Assembly (NCBI RefSeq): GCF_001883705.2
Contig: NZ_MDEQ02000026.1
Coordinates: forward strand, 32,847 to 96,846
DNA: 64,000 nucleotides
Source of the DNA: Burkholderia catarinensis
GTDB taxonomy: Bacteria; Pseudomonadota; Gammaproteobacteria; Burkholderiales; Burkholderiaceae
Direction: 5' to 3'
Numbering within the stretch: the stretch's first letter is position 1; every line of letters begins with the position of its first letter. The translations under genes were made by a program, and so were the position numbers. The notes under the pieces are model-generated. The model had not been told where the DNA came from, made no database searches, and saw nothing but the letters and a program-made list of their open reading frames with translations. Of this stretch, positions 36,056-43,979 are shown piece after piece.

Positions 36056-36948
36056 ACCAGACCTCGCTGCGTATCGCACTGACGGCAGAATGCGTCGATC
36101 AGCGCGGAATAAACGGCCGGCGCTTCAACGTAGCCGGCATGGCCGGCTTGCGGAATCACCTGCAGCCCGACGTGCGCGGCCGCGGCAATCCGCTCGCACG
36201 CGGCGGGCGGCGTGATCGCGTCGCTCGCGCCGACGGCCACGGCCGTGCGGCCGCGAAAACCGGCGAGATCGGTCGCGAGATCGGCGTTCGCGAGCAGATG
36301 CGTGGCCTGCGCGTAGCCGGCCGGCACGATGCGCGCCATGTTCCAGCGCACCCACGCACGCGCATCCTCGCTCGCGAAACCGGACAGCATGTTGCCGCTG
36401 CGCTGCTCGGCGAGCCCGGCCGGGCCGAGTTCCGCGAGCATCGCGAGCCGCGCATCGCGACGCGATTCGCGCGTTTCGGCCGGCGCGCTGCCGTAGCCGC
36501 CCGCGGGCGACACCAGCAGCAGGCCGGCGATCCGTGCGGGCATCACGCGGGCGAGACCGCCCGCGATGATCGCGCCGAGCGAATGCCCGACCAGCACGCA
36601 GCGTTCGATGCCGAGTGCCTCGAGCCACGCGTTCAGCACTGCCGCGTAATCGGCGGCGGCCGGCGACGCGCCGTGCACGGGCGTCGACACGCCGTAGCCG
36701 GGCGCATCCCACGCGAGCACGCGCCGCGATGCGCCGAGCGCGTCGAGCTGGCGGACCCACGATGCGGCGCCCGAGCCGATCCCGTGCAGCAGCACGACGG
36801 GCAGCGCGCGGCCCGCATGCTGCGCGCCGGCCTCGCGATAACCGATCGTGCCGGCCGCGCCGGCCGCGCAACGCTGCTCGGGAAACTGCCCGAGCAGCGC
36901 GGCGAACGCCGCGGTGCGGTCGCGTTCACGTTTGTCGATGACACTCAT
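36052..36948 (-). CDS. Alpha/beta-hydrolase
   Basis: A 298-residue alpha/beta-hydrolase with oxyanion-hole motif LLHGIGSGAASW, nucleophile Ser123 in VLVGHSLGAIIAGG and catalytic His in IPQAGHAGYVEAP near residue 277. In an operon with an extradiol dioxygenase the obvious role is hydrolysis of the meta-cleavage product (C-C hydrolase, like BphD or XylF) or of an ester/enol lactone. Eighteen bp separate it from the cupin gene. Confidence 0.9.
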   Translation of the reverse strand: MSVIDKRERDRTAAFAALLGQFPEQRCAAGAAGTIGYREAGAQHAGRALPVVLLHGIGSGAASWVRQLDALGASRRVLAWDAPGYGVSTPVHGASPAAADYAAVLNAWLEALGIERCVLVGHSLGAIIAGGLARVMPARIAGLLLVSPAGGYGSAPAETRESRRDARLAMLAELGPAGLAEQRSGNMLSGFASEDARAWVRWNMARIVPAGYAQATHLLANADLATDLAGFRGRTAVAVGASDAITPPAACERIAAAAHVGLQVIPQAGHAGYVEAPAVYSALIDAFCRQCDTQRGLV

Positions 36949-36966
36949 TGCTTCACCCGCCCCGTC

Positions 36967-37494
36967 TCAACGCTTGATCTTCGCGAGCGGCGAATCGGGC
37001 GGATACGTCGGCGTGATCGGCTTCGACGAGCCGAGCATCACGCACATCAGCGCATCTTCCTCGCCGATGTTGATTTCCGTGCGATACACGCCCGGCGGCA
37101 CCGAGATCAGGTCGCGCTCGCCGAGGATCGCTTCCCACGTCTCGCCGTCGCGCTCGCAGATCACCTTCATCTTGCCGCGCAGCACGAAGAAGATTTCCTC
37201 GACGTCGATATGGATGTGGCTCGGGCCGATGTTGCCGGCCGGAATGACCATCGTCGAGAACGTGAAGTTGCCGGCCGGTACCGTGTTGACGTCCTTCGCG
37301 ACGCCCGTGCCGCCCGTGCCGACGTAGCGCATCTGCGCGCGGCGGTACTTCGGGTCGTAGTCGGCCTGGAACTTCAGCGCGTCCCAGTCGTAGCGCCGCG
37401 TCGCGTAGCGCGCAACGCGCCCTTCCATCCAGTCATTGAAGCTTGCGCCTTCCGGCTGGTCCCACGACTTGCGTTCGAGATCGGCGTCCGCCAT
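36967..37494 (-). CDS. Cupin-domain protein
   Basis: A 175-residue single cupin. Metal-binding motif 1 is present in GPSHIHIDVEEIFFVLRGKM (His-x-His-x4-Glu), and motif 2 follows around residue 145. The N terminus (RYATRRYDWDALKFQADYDP) is an extension not found in minimal cupins. Candidate roles are dioxygenase, isomerase or decarboxylase; nothing in the sequence decides. GGAGAGGAC before the ATG fixes the start. Confidence 0.85.
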   Translation of the reverse strand: MADADLERKSWDQPEGASFNDWMEGRVARYATRRYDWDALKFQADYDPKYRRAQMRYVGTGGTGVAKDVNTVPAGNFTFSTMVIPAGNIGPSHIHIDVEEIFFVLRGKMKVICERDGETWEAILGERDLISVPPGVYRTEINIGEEDALMCVMLGSSKPITPTYPPDSPLAKIKR

Positions 37495-37532
37495 CGTCCT
37501 CTCCTTCATTCAGAGTGAAAACATCAATTCAA

Positions 37533-38303
37533 TCAATTCATCACGAAGCCGCCGTTCACCGGCAGCAGTTGACCCGTCACGAAGCGCGCGCCGTCCGACA
37601 GCAGGAACAGCACGGGGCCCGTCACGTCGTCGGGCATTTGCGCGCGCGTCAGCGCGCGGCCCTGCATGTAGAACGCATGGCGCTCGGCCGGCACGTAGGC
37701 CGTTGCCTCGACTTCGGTCAGCCCCGGCGCGATCGCGTTGACCGTCACGCCGTGCGCGCCGAACTCGCGTGCCTGCGCATGCGTCATCGCGATCACCGCA
37801 CCCTTGCTGGCGACGTACGCGAGCAGCTTCGGCGCGCCCCACAGCGCGGTGTCCGATGCGAGGTTCACGATCGCGCCGCGGCCCGACTGCGCGAGGTGCG
37901 GCAGCGCCGCATTGCTGACGAGCCACACGCCGCGCACGTTCACGTTCATCACGGCGTCCCAGGTCGACACGTCGAGCTCCGTCGACAGCTTGCCGCCCGA
38001 GTTCGTGATCGCCGCGTTGTTGATCAGCGCGTCGATGCCCCCGAGCGCCGCCGCGCCCTGCGCGACGAATGCGTCGACGCTCGCCGGATCGGCCAGGTCG
38101 AGTGCGAAGAAATGCGCGGCATGGCCGGCTTCGGACAGTTGCGCGGCGAGCGCACGGCCCTCGTCGGCCAGCACGTCGCCGAACGCGACCTGCGCGCCCG
38201 CGGCGACGAGCGCCTTCACGAACGCCGCGCCGAGCCCGCGCGCGCCGCCCGTGACGAGCACGCGGCGCCCCGCGAGCGACACGACCGGTGCGAGCTCAGC
38301 CAT
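37533..38303 (-). CDS. Short-chain dehydrogenase/reductase
   Basis: A 256-residue classical SDR with cofactor loop VLVTGGARGLGAAFVKALVAAG, INNAAI, catalytic Ser (NLASDTALWG) and Tyr/Lys pair in LAYVASKGAVIAMT. Directly downstream of the ring-hydroxylating oxygenase, it is a good candidate for the cis-dihydrodiol dehydrogenase. Its start overlaps the oxygenase stop by eight bases. Confidence 0.92.
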   Translation of the reverse strand: MAELAPVVSLAGRRVLVTGGARGLGAAFVKALVAAGAQVAFGDVLADEGRALAAQLSEAGHAAHFFALDLADPASVDAFVAQGAAALGGIDALINNAAITNSGGKLSTELDVSTWDAVMNVNVRGVWLVSNAALPHLAQSGRGAIVNLASDTALWGAPKLLAYVASKGAVIAMTHAQAREFGAHGVTVNAIAPGLTEVEATAYVPAERHAFYMQGRALTRAQMPDDVTGPVLFLLSDGARFVTGQLLPVNGGFVMN

Positions 38304-39366
38304 TCGCGGGCTCCGAAGCGGCTTGCGCCGCGCGATGCGCGTCGAGCGCGGACAGGTGCTCTTGCGCACGCGTGCGCAGCATCCGGCGCACGCGCGTCAT
38401 GCCGACGTCGTGCTGGTACAGGTATTCGTGGTCGCGCGCGTTCGGCGCGAGGCTTTCGAGGACGTAGCGGTCCTGCTCGAGCACGTCCCAGTGCAGGCCC
38501 TCGAGGCGGTTGCGGTACATGAAGCGCCACACGTCGCGCTGCCAGCCGCTGACCTTGCGCGTGCGCCAGAAGTAGACCTGGCAGTTGTCGCCGTCGACCG
38601 GCGTCGCGAAGCCGATGATCCCGAAGTTGCCGCCCGGGCCGAACTTCTGCTTGTACGGAATCGCGAGGCGCATCCACAGGCAGCCCGTTTCGCCGAGCTC
38701 GACCCAGTCGAAGTTCACGTCGCGCTGGCCGATCTTCTCGAACATCAGGCCCGTTTCCGTCTTGCGCACGCGCATGTCGGCCTGCTTGTCGCCTTCGGCC
38801 ATCGAGTGCGACGTCGCGTGCAGGTACGCGCCGTGCATCGGGTCCATCACGTTGTCGATCGCGTACTGGTAATTGCACTTCCAGTTCGACACGCACAGGA
38901 AGTGGCCGTACTCGTCGTCGACCAGTTCCTCGGGCAGGTTCAGCGGCGCCGGCTCGCCGTGCGCTTCGTCGCCGAACCACAGGAAGATCGCGCCGGCCTT
39001 CTCTTCGACCGGATACGACTTCACGCACTTCGTGCCTTCGAGCGGACAGTTCGAGACGGCCGGCACGCGGTTGACCGTGCCGCCGCCGTCGACTTCGATG
39101 CCGTGGTACCAGCACGCGATGTTGCCGCCGAGGTTCCAGCCGAGCGACAGGCGCGCGCCGCGGTGCGGGCAGCGATCTTCCAGCGCGTGGACCTTGCCGT
39201 CGTGATCGCGCCACAGCACGATCTGCTCGGACAGGCGCGTGAGGCCGACCGGCGCGTTCGACACCTGCCAGCTCGGTGCGACGGGATACCAGTAGTTCTT
39301 GATGCCGCGGTCGAGATAGTCACGGACCGGGTCGTGTTGGGAAGCGTGTTGTGCGGGGGACGTCAT
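38296..39366 (-). CDS. Rieske non-heme iron oxygenase, alpha subunit
   Basis: A 356-residue terminal oxygenase. Rieske ligands are Cys66/His68 (EDRCPHRGARL) and Cys85/His88 (IACWYHGIEV); the mononuclear iron site is in AIDNVMDPMHGAYLHATSHS (Asp175, His178, His183). There is no beta-subunit gene, so it is probably a homotrimer, as in phthalate, vanillate or carbazole oxygenases. Partners are the ferredoxin at the operon start and the reductase near its end. The substrate is unknown. Confidence 0.92.
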   Translation of the reverse strand: MTSPAQHASQHDPVRDYLDRGIKNYWYPVAPSWQVSNAPVGLTRLSEQIVLWRDHDGKVHALEDRCPHRGARLSLGWNLGGNIACWYHGIEVDGGGTVNRVPAVSNCPLEGTKCVKSYPVEEKAGAIFLWFGDEAHGEPAPLNLPEELVDDEYGHFLCVSNWKCNYQYAIDNVMDPMHGAYLHATSHSMAEGDKQADMRVRKTETGLMFEKIGQRDVNFDWVELGETGCLWMRLAIPYKQKFGPGGNFGIIGFATPVDGDNCQVYFWRTRKVSGWQRDVWRFMYRNRLEGLHWDVLEQDRYVLESLAPNARDHEYLYQHDVGMTRVRRMLRTRAQEHLSALDAHRAAQAASEPANG

Positions 39367-39413
39367 CAGTGTGCTCCGGATGCGGTTGTCGGCGGGTCAG
39401 CGCTTAAGCGCGG

Positions 39414-39725
39414 TCATTCCGCGAGCGAGGCCATTTCGGCGCGGAAGCGCTCGGGCGTCCACACCGAGCCGTCCGGGGCGCGGAAGCCGATGCGGTTCAG
39501 GCCCGCGACGACGTCGTCCAGCTCGGTCGCGCCGGCTTCGAACACGCGTTCGAGCGCATCGCCGAGGTCGTTCTCGTACTGGGTCGGTGCGGCCTTGCGG
39601 TTCTGCCAGACCTGGTTCTCGACCTGACCGGGGATCTCGATCTGCCCCTTGCCCGCGACGTTGTTCGGCTGCGGCGCCACCCACGGCTTCAGGAAGGGAT
39701 TGAAGTTGACGGTCGCTTCTTTCAT
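39414..39725 (-). CDS. Small conserved protein of the oxygenase operon
   Basis: A 103-residue soluble protein with a Pro/Asn-rich first third (NFNPFLKPWVAPQPNNVAG) and a helical second half (YENDLGDALERVFEAGATELDDVVAGLNRIGFRAPDGSVWTPERF) that looks like a recombinase-type helix-turn-helix. It lies one base behind the ferredoxin gene and 47 bp before the oxygenase gene, so it probably serves the oxygenase (assembly or regulation). I know no proven function. Confidence 0.7.
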   Translation of the reverse strand: MKEATVNFNPFLKPWVAPQPNNVAGKGQIEIPGQVENQVWQNRKAAPTQYENDLGDALERVFEAGATELDDVVAGLNRIGFRAPDGSVWTPERFRAEMASLAE

Positions 39726-39726
39726 G

Positions 39727-40044
39727 TCATTCCACCTTGATCTGGATTTCCTCGCCGGCGAGGCGCACCGCGTACTGCTTCAGCGCGCGTCCGCCCGGAC
39801 CCTTCAGGCATGCGCCCGTCTTGATGTCGAACACGGCCTCGTGCAGCGGGCATTCGACGGTGCCTTCGTCGACGAACCCCTGCGTCAGCAGCGCGTACGC
39901 ATGCGGGCACACGTTCTCGAGCGCATACACGTCGTCGCCGACGCGGTAGATCCCGATTTCGACGCCGTCGGTCCGCTTGAACTCGATCGGCGTGTCTTCC
40001 GACAGCGCGCCGGCGTGCCCGGCGCAAACCCATTGTTCAGACAT
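39727..40044 (-). CDS. Rieske-type [2Fe-2S] ferredoxin
   Basis: A 105-residue ferredoxin with Cys46/His48 (NVCPHAYALL) and Cys65/His68 (VECPLHEAVFD), the full cluster ligand set. It shuttles electrons from the reductase to the terminal oxygenase. First gene of the 14-gene unit; AGAAGGAAGGG before the ATG is a strong ribosome-binding site. Confidence 0.94.
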   Translation of the reverse strand: MSEQWVCAGHAGALSEDTPIEFKRTDGVEIGIYRVGDDVYALENVCPHAYALLTQGFVDEGTVECPLHEAVFDIKTGACLKGPGGRALKQYAVRLAGEEIQIKVE

Positions 40045-40086
40045 CTCACACCCTTCCTTCTGATCGACTCTCGGTTGGTTCCGATT

Positions 40087-40104
40087 TGTTCCATATCCGG
40101 AACA
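40087..40104. promoter_or_regulatory. Operator copy 1 (TGTTCC-N6-GGAACA), operon side
   Basis: A perfect inverted repeat TGTTCC-ATATCC-GGAACA. It begins 17 bp downstream of the operon's -10 box, in the early transcribed region, a position suited to repression. Length and symmetry fit IclR-family sites. Confidence 0.75.
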
Positions 40105-40121
40105 GCAGTTTATGGATGGTG

Positions 40122-40149
40122 ATTATAGGAGCGACTTTCCACGAGTAAA
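40122..40149 (-). promoter_or_regulatory. Promoter of the 14-gene catabolic operon
   Basis: Minus strand: TTTACT, 16 bp, TATAAT (consensus -10). The expected start point is about 70 bases before the ferredoxin ATG. Confidence 0.65.
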
Positions 40150-40323
40150 ACAAAAAGCTGCATGTCCTAGGGAAAACACTGACCGTTGGGTCGGCGATCA
40201 CTTCCGCCTGCCCTATCAAATGTAATTTTTTGTTATGTGACGGGGATTTACCGTCTTTTTTGGGGCTTCGTGCACCGATGCCGGACATCGGCCGGAAACC
40301 CATCCGTCCCGAAAAAATTATTT

Positions 40324-40351
40324 TTGATACGGCGCTTGACGCCTCTATACT
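40324..40351 (+). promoter_or_regulatory. Promoter of the divergent porin
   Basis: TTGATA, 16 bp, TATACT, both one mismatch from consensus. The expected start is about 130 bases before the porin ATG. Confidence 0.65.
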
Positions 40352-40371
40352 CCATTCCATCAGAGGCACAC

Positions 40372-40389
40372 TGTTCCTTATATGGAACA
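40372..40389. promoter_or_regulatory. Operator copy 2 (TGTTCC-N6-GGAACA), porin side
   Basis: Perfect inverted repeat TGTTCC-TTATAT-GGAACA with the same arms as copy 1 and a different spacer. It begins 20 bp downstream of the porin -10 box, mirroring copy 1. Confidence 0.75.
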
Positions 40390-40488
40390 CTCAAATGCCC
40401 GCTGATGGTGGAAAACGCGCGACGGCCGGCCGTCCCTGCGCAGGCCGCCACGGCACGTTTTCATCAGGTTGGAGATTCAGGAGATCAA

Positions 40489-41568
40489 ATGGTCAAGCAT
40501 GCGGTAGCAGCAGCAGTCATCGGATTGGGCGCCGTGTCGGGCGCGTGGGCGCAGAGCAGCGTGACGCTGTACGGCAGCCTGGACGCGGGTGTCGCGTACG
40601 TGAACAACGTCGGCGGCCACGCGAAGTGGGCGATGATCCAGGGCAATACGCAGCCCGATCGGTGGGGCCTGAAGGGCAAGGAAGATCTCGGCGGCGGCCT
40701 GGCGGCGATCTTCCAGCTCGAAAACGGCTTCTACACGAACAACGGCCAGTTCGCGACCGCCAACACGATCTGGAACCGCGCGGCGTTCGTCGGCCTCAGC
40801 TCGGAGCGCTACGGCACGCTGACGCTCGGCCGCCAGACGCCGCTGTCGTTCGACTATCTCGATCCGCTCAGCACGGCCTACCTCGCGATGAGCTGGTACG
40901 CGTTCCACCCCGGCAACATCGACGGGCTCGCCGCGACCGGCAACGTGCCGTACAACAACTCGGTCAAGTACCGTTCGCCGAGCTTCGCGGGCTTTTCGGC
41001 CGCGGCGATCATGGCGCTCGGCAACACGACGAACTTCTCGACCGGCAAGTCGGTCGGCGTCGCGCTGAACTATGCGAACGGGCCGTTCAAGGCGTCGGCC
41101 GTGTATTCGAACGAGCACGACCGCTCGATCCTGATCAGCACGACCGGCATCACGTCGTTCCAGGGGCAGAACACCGCGAACGGCTACATCGCGAACAAGG
41201 TCGAGAACATCGGTGCGGGCGCGTCCTACCAGTTCGGCGACTTCCTCGTGCATGGCCTCTACACGCGCACGAAGATGCAGTCGAACGGCTATTCGGATAC
41301 GTTCCAGAGCTATGACGCGGGCGTGAACTACCGCAGCAGCGCGTTCAACACGATCGCGGGCGGCGCGGCGACCACGACGCTGGCCGGCCGCCGCTGGACG
41401 CAAGTCGAGCTCGGCGACATCTATGCGCTGTCGAAGCGCACGCAGCTCTATGCGAACGTGCTGTTCGAACACGGTTCGGGCGGCGCGAAGGCCGCGTTCT
41501 TCACGGCCGGCGCGTCGAGCACCGCGAACCAGGTGATCGTGCTGACTGGGATCCACCACTCGTTCTGA
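40489..41568 (+). CDS. Gram-negative general porin (OmpC-like)
   Basis: A 359-residue outer-membrane porin of the Burkholderia/Neisseria type. Signal peptide MVKHAVAAAVIGLGAVSGAWA, then the hallmark SSVTLYGSLDAGVAYVNNVG, the DRWGLKGKEDLGGGLAAIFQLENGF and RAAFVGLSSERYGTLTLGRQ stretches, alternating strand pattern and C-terminal Phe (GIHHSF). It probably forms a trimeric 16-strand channel. Divergent from and sharing operators with the catabolic operon, it is likely the entry pore for the substrate. TCAGGAGATCAA precedes the ATG. Confidence 0.94.
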   Translation: MVKHAVAAAVIGLGAVSGAWAQSSVTLYGSLDAGVAYVNNVGGHAKWAMIQGNTQPDRWGLKGKEDLGGGLAAIFQLENGFYTNNGQFATANTIWNRAAFVGLSSERYGTLTLGRQTPLSFDYLDPLSTAYLAMSWYAFHPGNIDGLAATGNVPYNNSVKYRSPSFAGFSAAAIMALGNTTNFSTGKSVGVALNYANGPFKASAVYSNEHDRSILISTTGITSFQGQNTANGYIANKVENIGAGASYQFGDFLVHGLYTRTKMQSNGYSDTFQSYDAGVNYRSSAFNTIAGGAATTTLAGRRWTQVELGDIYALSKRTQLYANVLFEHGSGGAKAAFFTAGASSTANQVIVLTGIHHSF

Positions 41569-41592
41569 GCGGTTTCACGCGTTCGGCGTCCG

Positions 41593-41630
41593 AAACGACA
41601 AGAGCGGCCCGCGGGCCGCTCTTGTCGTTT
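41593..41630. terminator. Bidirectional terminator between porin and iclR paralogue
   Basis: A perfect 38-bp palindrome: AAACGACAAGAGCGGCCC followed by GC and then its exact complement ending CGTTT. Stem-loop with A-run before and T-run after on both strands suits termination of the convergent porin and IclR genes. Confidence 0.88.
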
Positions 41631-41670
41631 ACCAGTTTTGCGATGCCGGGCGCGGCGCGCCGCCCGCGCG

Positions 41671-42564
41671 TCAGAACATCGCGACCTTGTGGCGCGCGTG
41701 CGCGAACGTCGGGTCGCTTTCGAGCGGACGGTAGTTCAGCCGCTGCGACAGGTCGACCGCCGCGCCGCACACGGCTTCGACGAGCCGTTCCTTCTCGCCG
41801 GCCTCGCCGATCTCCGAGCGCGGCACCGTCGCGGTGATCGCCGCGACGATCGAGCCGGAATGATCGCGCACGGGCGCGGTCACGGCCGAAATGCCGCTTT
41901 CGAATGCCGCCTCGCTGACCGCATAGCCGAGCCGCGCGTAATAGCGCACGCGTTCGTACAGTTCGTCGACGGAGCCCGGCGTGCGCTCGGTGAATTGCTC
42001 GAGCCGCTTTTCCGGATAGAGCTGGCGCAGCGCGTCGCGCGTCAGGTCGCCCATCAATACGTGGCCGTGCACGGTCGCATGCGCGGGCAGGCGCGTGCCG
42101 ACATGCACCTTCACCGAACCGAACATCGACGCGTTGCTCTGCGCCTTCGCGACGAACACGACGTCGCGCTGATCGCGGATCAGCAGATGCGTCGACAGGC
42201 CGGTCGCATCGCGCAGCCGTTCGAGCACGGGCGCGCCGAGATCGGTCAGTTCGAGCGAATTCAGGTATTCGAAGCCGAGCCGCAGCACGCCGACGCCGAG
42301 CCGGAAATAGCGGTCGCCGTTCACGCGCTCGAGGAAACCGAGCGCCTCGAGCGTCTGCAGCAGGCGGAACGTGGTCGTGCGCGGAATGCCGATGCGCTTC
42401 GACAACTCGGGCGCGCCGAGCACGGGCTCGCGCGCGGAGAATTCGGCGAGGATCCGCAGCCCGCGTTCGAGCCCCGGCACCAGATAGGACGAAGCGCCGC
42501 CGGACGATTCGTCGTCGCCGGGCGCCGCAGGTTCGGGTGCGTCGCTCATCGTTGTCTTGACCAT
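41671..42564 (-). CDS. IclR-family transcriptional regulator (paralogue of the operon-internal one)
   Basis: A 297-residue IclR protein. HTH region SYLVPGLERGLRILAEFS ... RIGIPRTTTFRLLQTLEALGFLE and effector domain PAHATVHGHVLMGDLTRDAL are nearly superimposable on the regulator inside the operon. The recognition helix differs by only a few residues (IPRTTTF versus IPRTTVF), so both may bind the same operator. It faces the porin and shares its terminator. A later start (MSDAPEP) 5 codons in is possible; neither has a good ribosome-binding site. Confidence 0.92.
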   Translation of the reverse strand: MVKTTMSDAPEPAAPGDDESSGGASSYLVPGLERGLRILAEFSAREPVLGAPELSKRIGIPRTTTFRLLQTLEALGFLERVNGDRYFRLGVGVLRLGFEYLNSLELTDLGAPVLERLRDATGLSTHLLIRDQRDVVFVAKAQSNASMFGSVKVHVGTRLPAHATVHGHVLMGDLTRDALRQLYPEKRLEQFTERTPGSVDELYERVRYYARLGYAVSEAAFESGISAVTAPVRDHSGSIVAAITATVPRSEIGEAGEKERLVEAVCGAAVDLSQRLNYRPLESDPTFAHARHKVAMF

Positions 42565-42574
42565 GTGGACATGG
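42561..42574. promoter_or_regulatory. Palindrome CCATGT-GG-ACATGG at the start of the second iclR gene
   Basis: Perfect 6-bp arms spanning the start codon of the second IclR gene. It could hide the start in an mRNA hairpin or be an autoregulatory site. It differs from the TGTTCC operator. Confidence 0.45.
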
Positions 42575-42782
42575 ACGGAAGGAAATCAATCACGAAACAG
42601 GCCATGGATCGTCGTGGATACCCAGTCATGCTACCTCAGCGCACGCGCAGGCTCACGCCGGTGCGCATCGCCGCGATGCAGCATGCGCATCCGCGACCCC
42701 ATGAAGCGTCATTCACGGTCGAGAGGATAGCAGCGATGGACGGCGCGACGCCATGTGGAAATCGCCGGACGGCGGGAAGACG

Positions 42783-42836
42783 GCCGTCCGCCGTTGCGAG
42801 CGGCAAGCGGCGAGCGGCTGAAGGACGGCGGACGGC
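42783..42836. repeat. Inverted repeat GCCGTCCGCCGT ... ACGGCGGACGGC
   Basis: Perfect 12-bp arms separated by about 30 bp, lying just past the end of the gene at 42859-43338 (minus). A long G/C stem here could stop or protect that transcript, although no T-tract follows. Confidence 0.55.
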
Positions 42837-42858
42837 GCGGCATGGCGCGCCGGATTGC

Positions 42859-43338
42859 CTACAGGCGCGACAGGAGAACCCGGACGTTCGCGCGGTCGTA
42901 CGTAAAGCCGCCGGCCGCATCCGGCTCGAGCGCCCGCGCGAGGTCGACCGCATACATCCATCCGCTGCCCAGACGCCCCCCGTTCACCGCACGGATCCGG
43001 CTGCCGCCGACGGCGATCGCGGCATGAAAGACATTGCCGCCCCGCGAGAAGCCGACCGCGGTGCCCGCCGGAATGGCGGCCCGCCCGTCCCACTCATTGC
43101 CGGTCTCGAAGTTGAACCGCGTCTTCCAGTGCTGACCGATCGTGTCGAGCAGCGCACCGGGCGCGATCAGCGCGTCACCGCGCAGCAGATACCTGACATA
43201 GGCTGCCGCGTCGTAGCACACGCCGCCGGAAACATACTCGTTGATGTCGGCCATCCCGAACATCAGCGCTTGCGCATGTTTCTGCTTCTCGGCGACGCCG
43301 GATTGGGCGACATGGCCGCCTAACGGGGTCAGTTGCAT
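42859..43338 (-). CDS. Small Cys/His protein, possibly an NlpC/P60- or papain-like hydrolase
   Basis: A 159-residue protein with no signal peptide. The Cys in YVSGGVCYDAAAYVRYLLRG sits at the start of a helix, and the His in RGGNVFHAAIAVGGSRIRAVNGG opens a strand, the order and spacing of papain-fold amidases. NFETGNEWDGRAAIPAGTAVGF lies between. Such stand-alone proteins include toxic effectors, yet no immunity-like gene or secretion marker is next to it. I do not recognise the family; the enzyme call is inference. AAGGAGCACC precedes the ATG. Confidence 0.6.
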   Translation of the reverse strand: MQLTPLGGHVAQSGVAEKQKHAQALMFGMADINEYVSGGVCYDAAAYVRYLLRGDALIAPGALLDTIGQHWKTRFNFETGNEWDGRAAIPAGTAVGFSRGGNVFHAAIAVGGSRIRAVNGGRLGSGWMYAVDLARALEPDAAGGFTYDRANVRVLLSRL

Positions 43339-43447
43339 GGGGTGCTCCTTGTGAGGAAGAGGGCGTCATCATCCCGCCAACGCAATAAGTTCATATCTTA
43401 TTACGATATCGGCCGGCATCAGCCCGCTTCAGGCCCGCCCCCGGGCG

Positions 43448-43921
43448 TCACGGCGTGCGCGGCGCCGGCGCGGCGGCGGCCGCGTCAGGATTCGGCGCGA
43501 GCCGCAGGCGCACGCGCAACGGCTGCAGCATGTCGGGCGGCGGCGGCTCCGCCAGCGGCGCGGCCGTGAGCAGTTGCCGCAGCGTCGCGTCCGCGTCGGC
43601 CTCGCCCAGTGACGCGAATTCGACGCGCGTGACCGCGCCGTTCGCGCCGATCCACGCGCGCACGACGATCGCGGGCGGCGGCGCATCGGCGCTCGCGTTC
43701 AGCACGCGCGTCTCGAGATAGCGGTGCAGCCGGTCGGCCGCGTCGCCGTCCGCTTCGAGCCACGCCTGGAACTGCTGTCCGGCGAGTTGTCCATAGCGGA
43801 TCCACGTCTGCGGCACGTCGGCCGTCTGCGCGGCGGCCGGCGCGGCACCCACGGCCAGCGCGGCTGCGACGACGATCGCCCGCAGCCATCCGGATCCGCC
43901 CCACTCCTGCATTCGCTTCAT
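43448..43921 (-). CDS. Exported TonB-C-like protein (2 of 2)
   Basis: A 157-residue protein with signal peptide (cleavage near AAPAAAQ, residue 32). The mature part contains VVRAWIGANGAVTRVEFASLGEADADATLRQLL followed by PLAEPPPPDMLQPLRVRLRL, the strand-helix-strand order of TonB C-terminal domains (here without the transmembrane and proline-rich arm). It resembles the protein at 47743-48198. Last gene of the envelope cluster; GGGAGGCAGG fixes the start. Confidence 0.65.
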   Translation of the reverse strand: MKRMQEWGGSGWLRAIVVAAALAVGAAPAAAQTADVPQTWIRYGQLAGQQFQAWLEADGDAADRLHRYLETRVLNASADAPPPAIVVRAWIGANGAVTRVEFASLGEADADATLRQLLTAAPLAEPPPPDMLQPLRVRLRLAPNPDAAAAAPAPRTP

Positions 43922-43979
43922 CCTGCCTCCCGTTTCGACGGTTCGCCGTCGTGCCGCGTTGCGTCGCCCGCTCACCTGC

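Larger units (their letters stand above)
40045..40488. other. Divergent control region of catabolic operon and porin
   Basis: 444 bp holding two promoters pointing outward and one copy of the same 18-bp palindrome just downstream of each. The middle (about 40150-40320) is AT-richer and shows no gene. Confidence 0.8.

Noticed and set aside
42720..42860. A CRISPR or repeat array in the G/C-rich repeats before the Cys/His gene
   Set aside because: The repeats are short, irregular CGGCG-type sequences plus one inverted repeat; there is no regular repeat-spacer pattern.
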